Assembly: GCF_001953975.1 (NCBI RefSeq)
Contig: NZ_MBEJ01000034.1
Coordinates: 1-39,977, forward strand
Direction: 5' to 3'
Source of the DNA: Mycobacterium sp. NS-7484
Lineage (GTDB): Bacteria; Actinomycetota; Actinomycetes; Mycobacteriales; Mycobacteriaceae
Length of the DNA stretch: 39,977 nucleotides
Part shown: piece by piece, positions 36,318 through 39,977 of the stretch
How positions within the stretch are numbered: the stretch's first letter is position 1
How the letters are laid out: each line of letters opens with the position of its first letter
Translations under genes and position numbers: made by a program
Notes under the pieces: model-generated
The model's database searches: none
What the model was told of the DNA's origin: nothing
What the model saw: only the letters and a program-made list of their open reading frames with translations

Positions 36318-39300
36318 ATGACCACCGAAACCCGCGAAGACCGGCTGCAACGCCGGATCGCCACGTTGTATGACACCGACCCGCAGTTCACCGAGGCCCG
36401 TCCCAGCGACGCCGTCAACACCGCCGTCGCTCAACCCGACCTCCGGTTACCCGCCATCGTCAAAGGGGTGCTCGCCGGCTACGCCGACCGCCCCGCACTG
36501 GGACAGCGCGCTGTCGAATACGTCACCGACGCCGCCGGCCGCACCTCGGCCCAGCTGCTCCCCCACTTCGACACCATCACCTACCGCCAGCTGGGCGACC
36601 GCATTCAGGCCGTGACCAACGCCTGGCACAACCACCCGGTCAAGCCCGGCGACCGCGTCGCCATCCTCGGCTTCACCAGCGTCGACTACACCACGATCGA
36701 CACCGCGCTCATCGAACTCGGCGCCGTGTCGGTCCCGCTGCAGACCAGCGCTCCCGTCACCACCCTGCGACCCATCGTCGCCGAGACCGAACCGACCGTG
36801 ATCGCGGCAAGCATCGACTTCCTCGACGACGCAGTCGAATTGGTGCGCTCTGGTCCCGCTCCCCGTCGCCTGGTGGTGTTCGACTACCGCCCGCAAGTTG
36901 ATGCTCAGCGTGAGGCCTTCGACGCCGCCAAGACGGCGCTGGCCGATACCGGCGTCATCGTCGAACCGCTGGCCGACGTGCTGGACCGCGGACGCTCACT
37001 GGCCGACGCGCCGCTGTACACCCCGGGTCAGCCCGACCCGCTGGCCATGCTGATCTACACCTCCGGAAGCACCGGCACCCCTAAGGGCGCGATGTACCCG
37101 GAGAGCAAGGTCGCCAACATGTGGCAGCTCGCGTCGAAGGCCACCTGGGATGAAAACCAGGCCGTCCTTCCCGCGATCACCCTGAACTTCATGCCGATGA
37201 GCCACGTCATGGGCCGCGGCATCCTGATCGGCACGCTCAGCTCGGGCGGCACGGCATATTTCGCTGCGCGCAGCGATCTTTCGACCTTCCTGGACGACCT
37301 CGCCCTGGTACGGCCCACGCAGCTGAGCTTTGTGCCGCGCATCTGGGACATGCTGTTTCAGGAGTACCAGAGCCGTCTCGACCGTTCCGTGGGAGAGGGG
37401 GCCGCCGCCGAAGACCGGGTGCTCACCGAGGTCCGCGAGGACCTGCTGGGCGGGCGGTTCGTCTCCGCGATGACCGGTTCCGCGCCAATCTCGGCCGAGA
37501 TGAAGGCCTGGGTGGAGCGCCTCCTCGACATGCACCTGCTGGAGGGCTACGGCTCGACCGAAGCTGGTTCGGTCTTCGTCGACGGCCACATCCAGCGTCC
37601 GCCGGTGATCGACTACAAGTTGGTCGACGTGCCGGACCTGGGCTACTTCCGCACCGACCGGCCGCACCCGCGCGGTGAGCTGCTGGTGAAGTCCGAGCAG
37701 ATGTTCCCCGGGTACTACAAGCGCCCCGAGATCACCGCCGAGATGTTCGACGAAGACGGGTACTACCGCACCGGTGACATCGTCGCCGAGCTCGGTCCCG
37801 ATCACGTCGAGTACCTCGACCGGCGCAACAACGTGCTCAAGCTCTCGCAGGGCGAGTTCGTCACCGTGTCCAAGCTGGAAGCGGTGTTCGGCGACAGCCC
37901 GCTGGTGCGGCAGATCTTCATCTACGGCAACAGCGCCCGCTCGTATCTGCTGGCCGTCGTGGTGCCGACCGATCCGACCGTGTCGAAGCAGGAGATCAGT
38001 GACTCCCTGCAGGACGCCGCTCGCGCCGCCGGCTTGCAGTCCTACGAAGTTCCGCGCGATTTCCTCGTGGAGACAACGCCTTTCAGCCTGGAGAACGGCC
38101 TGCTGACCGGCATCCGCAAGCTGGCCCGCCCGAACCTGAAGGCTCACTACGGTGAGCGGTTGGAGCAGCTCTACACCGACCTGGCAGAGGGTCAGGCCAA
38201 CGAGCTGAGCGAGTTGCGGCGCAACGGCGCGCAGGCCCCAGTGCTCGACACCGTGAGCCGCGCGGCCGGCGCCCTACTGGGTGCCGCGTCCTCCGATCTG
38301 GCGCCCGAAGCCCACTTCACCGATCTGGGTGGAGACTCGTTGTCCGCCTTGACCTTCGGAAATCTCCTTCAGGAGATCTTCGACGTCGAGGTGCCCGTGT
38401 CGGCGATCGTCAGCCCGGCGTCGGATCTTCGGACCATCGCCGAGTACATCGAGGCACAGCGCTCCGGTACCAATCTGCGGCCGACCTTCACCTCGGTGCA
38501 CGGTCGCAACGCGACCGAGGTCCACGCGTCCGATCTCACGCTGGACAAGTTCATCGACGCCGCGACGTTGGCTGCCGCACCGAGCCTGCCGGGCCCGGTC
38601 AATGAGATCCGCACCGTACTGCTCACTGGCGCAACCGGTTTCCTGGGCCGCTATCTGGCCCTGGAGTGGCTGGAGCGCATGGATCTGGTCGACGGCAAGG
38701 TCATCTGCCTGGTGCGGGCCAAGTCCGACGAGGAAGCCCGCGCCCGGCTCGACAAGACCTTCGACAGCGGTGATCCGAAGTTGTTGGCGCACTATCGTGA
38801 GCTGGCCGCCGACCATCTCGAAGTGATCGCCGGCGACAAGGGCGAGGCCGATCTCGGCCTCGACCCGGCGACGTGGCAGCGCCTGGCCGACACGGTCGAT
38901 TTCATCGTCGACCCGGCCGCACTGGTCAACCACGTGCTGCCGTACAGCGAGCTGTTCGGCCCCAACGCGCTTGGTACTGCCGAGCTCATCCGGATCGCAC
39001 TCACCACGCGGATCAAGCCGTTCGCGTACGTGTCGACGATCGGTGTGGGTGGGGGCATCGAGCCCGGAAAGTTCGTGGAGGATGCCGACATCCGCGAGAT
39101 CAGCGCGACGCGGCGGGTCGACGACAGCTACGCCAACGGCTACGGCAACAGCAAGTGGGCCGGTGAGGTTCTGCTACGTGAGGCGCACGATCTGGCCGGC
39201 CTGCCGGTGACGGTGTTCCGCTGCGACATGATCCTGGCCGACACCACCTATGCCGGGCAGTTGAACCTGCCGGACATGTTCACCCGCATGATGTTCAGCC

Positions 39301-39800
39301 TCGTCGCCACCGGTGTCGCGCCGAAGTCCTTCAACCAGCTCGATGCGCACGGTGAGCGGCAGCGCTCGCACTACGACGGCTTGCCCGTCGAGTTCATCGC
39401 CGAGGCCATCTCCACCCTGGGCGCCCATGTCCAGGACGGCTTCGAGACGTACCACGTGATGAACCCGCACGACGACGGCCTCGGCATGGACGAGTTCGTC
39501 GACTGGCTCATCGAGGCCGGCTACCCGATCCAGCGGGTCGCGGACTACCAGGACTGGTTGTCCCGCTTCGAGACCACGTTGCGGGCGTTGTCCGACAGGC
39601 AACGTCAGGCCTCGCTGCTGCCGCTGCTGCACAACTACCAGCAGCCCGGGATGCCGGTGAACGGTGCGATGGCCCCGACCGACGTGTTCCGTGCCGCAGT
39701 GCAGGAGGCGAAGATCGGTCCGGACAAGGACATCCCGCATGTCACCCGCGAGGTCATCGTCAAGTACATCAGCGATCTGAAACTGCTCGGATTGCTGTAA
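36318..39800 (+). CDS. car: Carboxylic acid reductase (FadD9-type), second copy
   Basis: A 1160-residue paralogue of the preceding gene with the same adenylation, carrier and reductase order. Marks: [37 protein letters not shown], carrier Ser674 in [29 protein letters not shown], and Tyr942/Lys946 in [10 protein letters not shown]. All catalytic positions seem intact, so both copies should be active. Differences cluster in the adenylation domain (for example SVFVDGHIQ against MALFDGVIQ), which would change acid preference. It has its own promoter, 170 bases after the first copy, and AGGGG before the ATG. Long stretches are identical at DNA level with the first copy. Two hairpins follow the stop. 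Confidence 0.95.
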   Translation: MTTETREDRLQRRIATLYDTDPQFTEARPSDAVNTAVAQPDLRLPAIVKGVLAGYADRPALGQRAVEYVTDAAGRTSAQLLPHFDTITYRQLGDRIQAVTNAWHNHPVKPGDRVAILGFTSVDYTTIDTALIELGAVSVPLQTSAPVTTLRPIVAETEPTVIAASIDFLDDAVELVRSGPAPRRLVVFDYRPQVDAQREAFDAAKTALADTGVIVEPLADVLDRGRSLADAPLYTPGQPDPLAMLIYTSGSTGTPKGAMYPESKVANMWQLASKATWDENQAVLPAITLNFMPMSHVMGRGILIGTLSSGGTAYFAARSDLSTFLDDLALVRPTQLSFVPRIWDMLFQEYQSRLDRSVGEGAAAEDRVLTEVREDLLGGRFVSAMTGSAPISAEMKAWVERLLDMHLLEGYGSTEAGSVFVDGHIQRPPVIDYKLVDVPDLGYFRTDRPHPRGELLVKSEQMFPGYYKRPEITAEMFDEDGYYRTGDIVAELGPDHVEYLDRRNNVLKLSQGEFVTVSKLEAVFGDSPLVRQIFIYGNSARSYLLAVVVPTDPTVSKQEISDSLQDAARAAGLQSYEVPRDFLVETTPFSLENGLLTGIRKLARPNLKAHYGERLEQLYTDLAEGQANELSELRRNGAQAPVLDTVSRAAGALLGAASSDLAPEAHFTDLGGDSLSALTFGNLLQEIFDVEVPVSAIVSPASDLRTIAEYIEAQRSGTNLRPTFTSVHGRNATEVHASDLTLDKFIDAATLAAAPSLPGPVNEIRTVLLTGATGFLGRYLALEWLERMDLVDGKVICLVRAKSDEEARARLDKTFDSGDPKLLAHYRELAADHLEVIAGDKGEADLGLDPATWQRLADTVDFIVDPAALVNHVLPYSELFGPNALGTAELIRIALTTRIKPFAYVSTIGVGGGIEPGKFVEDADIREISATRRVDDSYANGYGNSKWAGEVLLREAHDLAGLPVTVFRCDMILADTTYAGQLNLPDMFTRMMFSLVATGVAPKSFNQLDAHGERQRSHYDGLPVEFIAEAISTLGAHVQDGFETYHVMNPHDDGLGMDEFVDWLIEAGYPIQRVADYQDWLSRFETTLRALSDRQRQASLLPLLHNYQQPGMPVNGAMAPTDVFRAAVQEAKIGPDKDIPHVTREVIVKYISDLKLLGLL

Positions 39801-39804
39801 CAGA

Positions 39805-39821
39805 CTTCCCCACAAGGGAAG
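39805..39821 (+). terminator. First hairpin after second car gene
   Basis: CTTCCC, 5-base loop, GGGAAG: a perfect 6-bp stem four bases after the stop codon. No U-run follows. Confidence 0.45.
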
Positions 39822-39833
39822 GTCCCCCTGAGC

Positions 39834-39862
39834 GGCCGCGGTCCTTATCCAGGACCGCGGCC
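39834..39862 (+). terminator. Strong hairpin terminator after second car gene
   Basis: GGCCGCGGTCCT (39834-39845), loop TATCC, AGGACCGCGGCC (39851-39862): a perfect 12-bp GC-rich stem. A U-run is lacking, but a stem of this length right after a long gene is most simply a terminator. Its symmetry would also serve a gene on the other strand. Confidence 0.7.
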
Positions 39863-39903
39863 AATCAGTATGCCGAGCCGTAGACCCCTGACAGTGTCAT
39901 CAA

Positions 39904-39963
39904 GTTGCCTCATGTCAAGATGCGCGCGAAGGGCGGTTCGTTGCCTCACGTGAACGTGCGCGC
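39904..39963 (+). repeat. Imperfect direct repeat, 24 bases, 36-base period
   Basis: Copies at 39904-39927 and 39940-39963 share GTTGCCTCA at their left and TGCGCGC at their right, with 20 of 24 positions identical. The 12-base spacer is unrelated to the sequence after the second copy. A TGACAGTGTCA near-palindrome (39889-39899) precedes them. The array may continue beyond the window. I see no gene in 39863-39977. Confidence 0.5.
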
Positions 39964-39977
39964 TTGGTGACTGGAGT

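Noticed and set aside
39904..39963. CRISPR array
   Set aside because: Only two copies, imperfect (20 of 24), with a 12-base spacer; not CRISPR-like.

Overview
The window is chromosomal DNA of a fast-growing-type mycobacterium (Mycolicibacterium-like). It is high in GC, genes are tightly packed with many 1-4 base stop/start overlaps, GTG and TTG starts are common, and TANNNT -10 boxes sit close to start codons as in leaderless mycobacterial transcripts. Gene order follows the M. tuberculosis block around Rv2572c-Rv2590 (aspS, Rv2574, Rv2575, Rv2576c, Rv2578c, hisS, glyoxalase-II-like, ppiB, rel, apt, Rv2585c, secF, secD, yajC, gabT, fadD9/car), with accessory genes inserted. Species cannot be fixed from the sequence alone.

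Left part (1-7102): the 5' end of a 13E12/DUF222-type gene with an SOS box in its start region, a deazaflavin-dependent nitroreductase-family gene overlapping aspS, an SRPBCC gene (Rv2574-like), a type-B carboxylesterase, and a membrane-anchored zinc metallopeptidase (Rv2575/YpfJ-like) overlapping a DUF885 metallopeptidase-like gene that starts at TTG.

Accessory part (7103-18306): an ECF41 sigma factor that appears to start at CTG behind an ECF41-type promoter, with a coupled SRPBCC gene. Next is a two-sided catabolic cluster (TesB-like thioesterase and LLM oxidoreductase on the minus strand; TetR regulator, amidohydrolase and two acyl-CoA dehydrogenases on the plus strand) whose two promoter regions share an exact 12-mer. 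Then come the Rv2578c-family radical SAM gene with two SOS boxes upstream, a small secreted protein, and divergently an NCS1 permease with a cysteine-rich C-terminal tail.

Core part (18303-31796): hisS and a glyoxalase-II-like hydrolase (minus), two tandem cyclophilins (plus), and the long minus-strand run yajC-secD-secF-lipoprotein-apt-rel covering protein export, purine salvage and the stringent response. secD carries an in-frame amber codon in its Pro/Ala-rich linker. gabT follows on the plus strand.

Right part (31804-39977): a small four-helix membrane protein, then two tandem full-length carboxylic acid reductases (adenylation-carrier-reductase). Each is preceded by the same -10/operator arrangement, and the second is followed by two hairpins and an imperfect direct repeat at the window edge.

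Most worth a second look: the secD amber codon, the CTG/leaderless-minigene start of the ECF41 sigma factor, the three SOS boxes, the duplicated car promoter-operator, and the permease with a zinc-finger-like tail.
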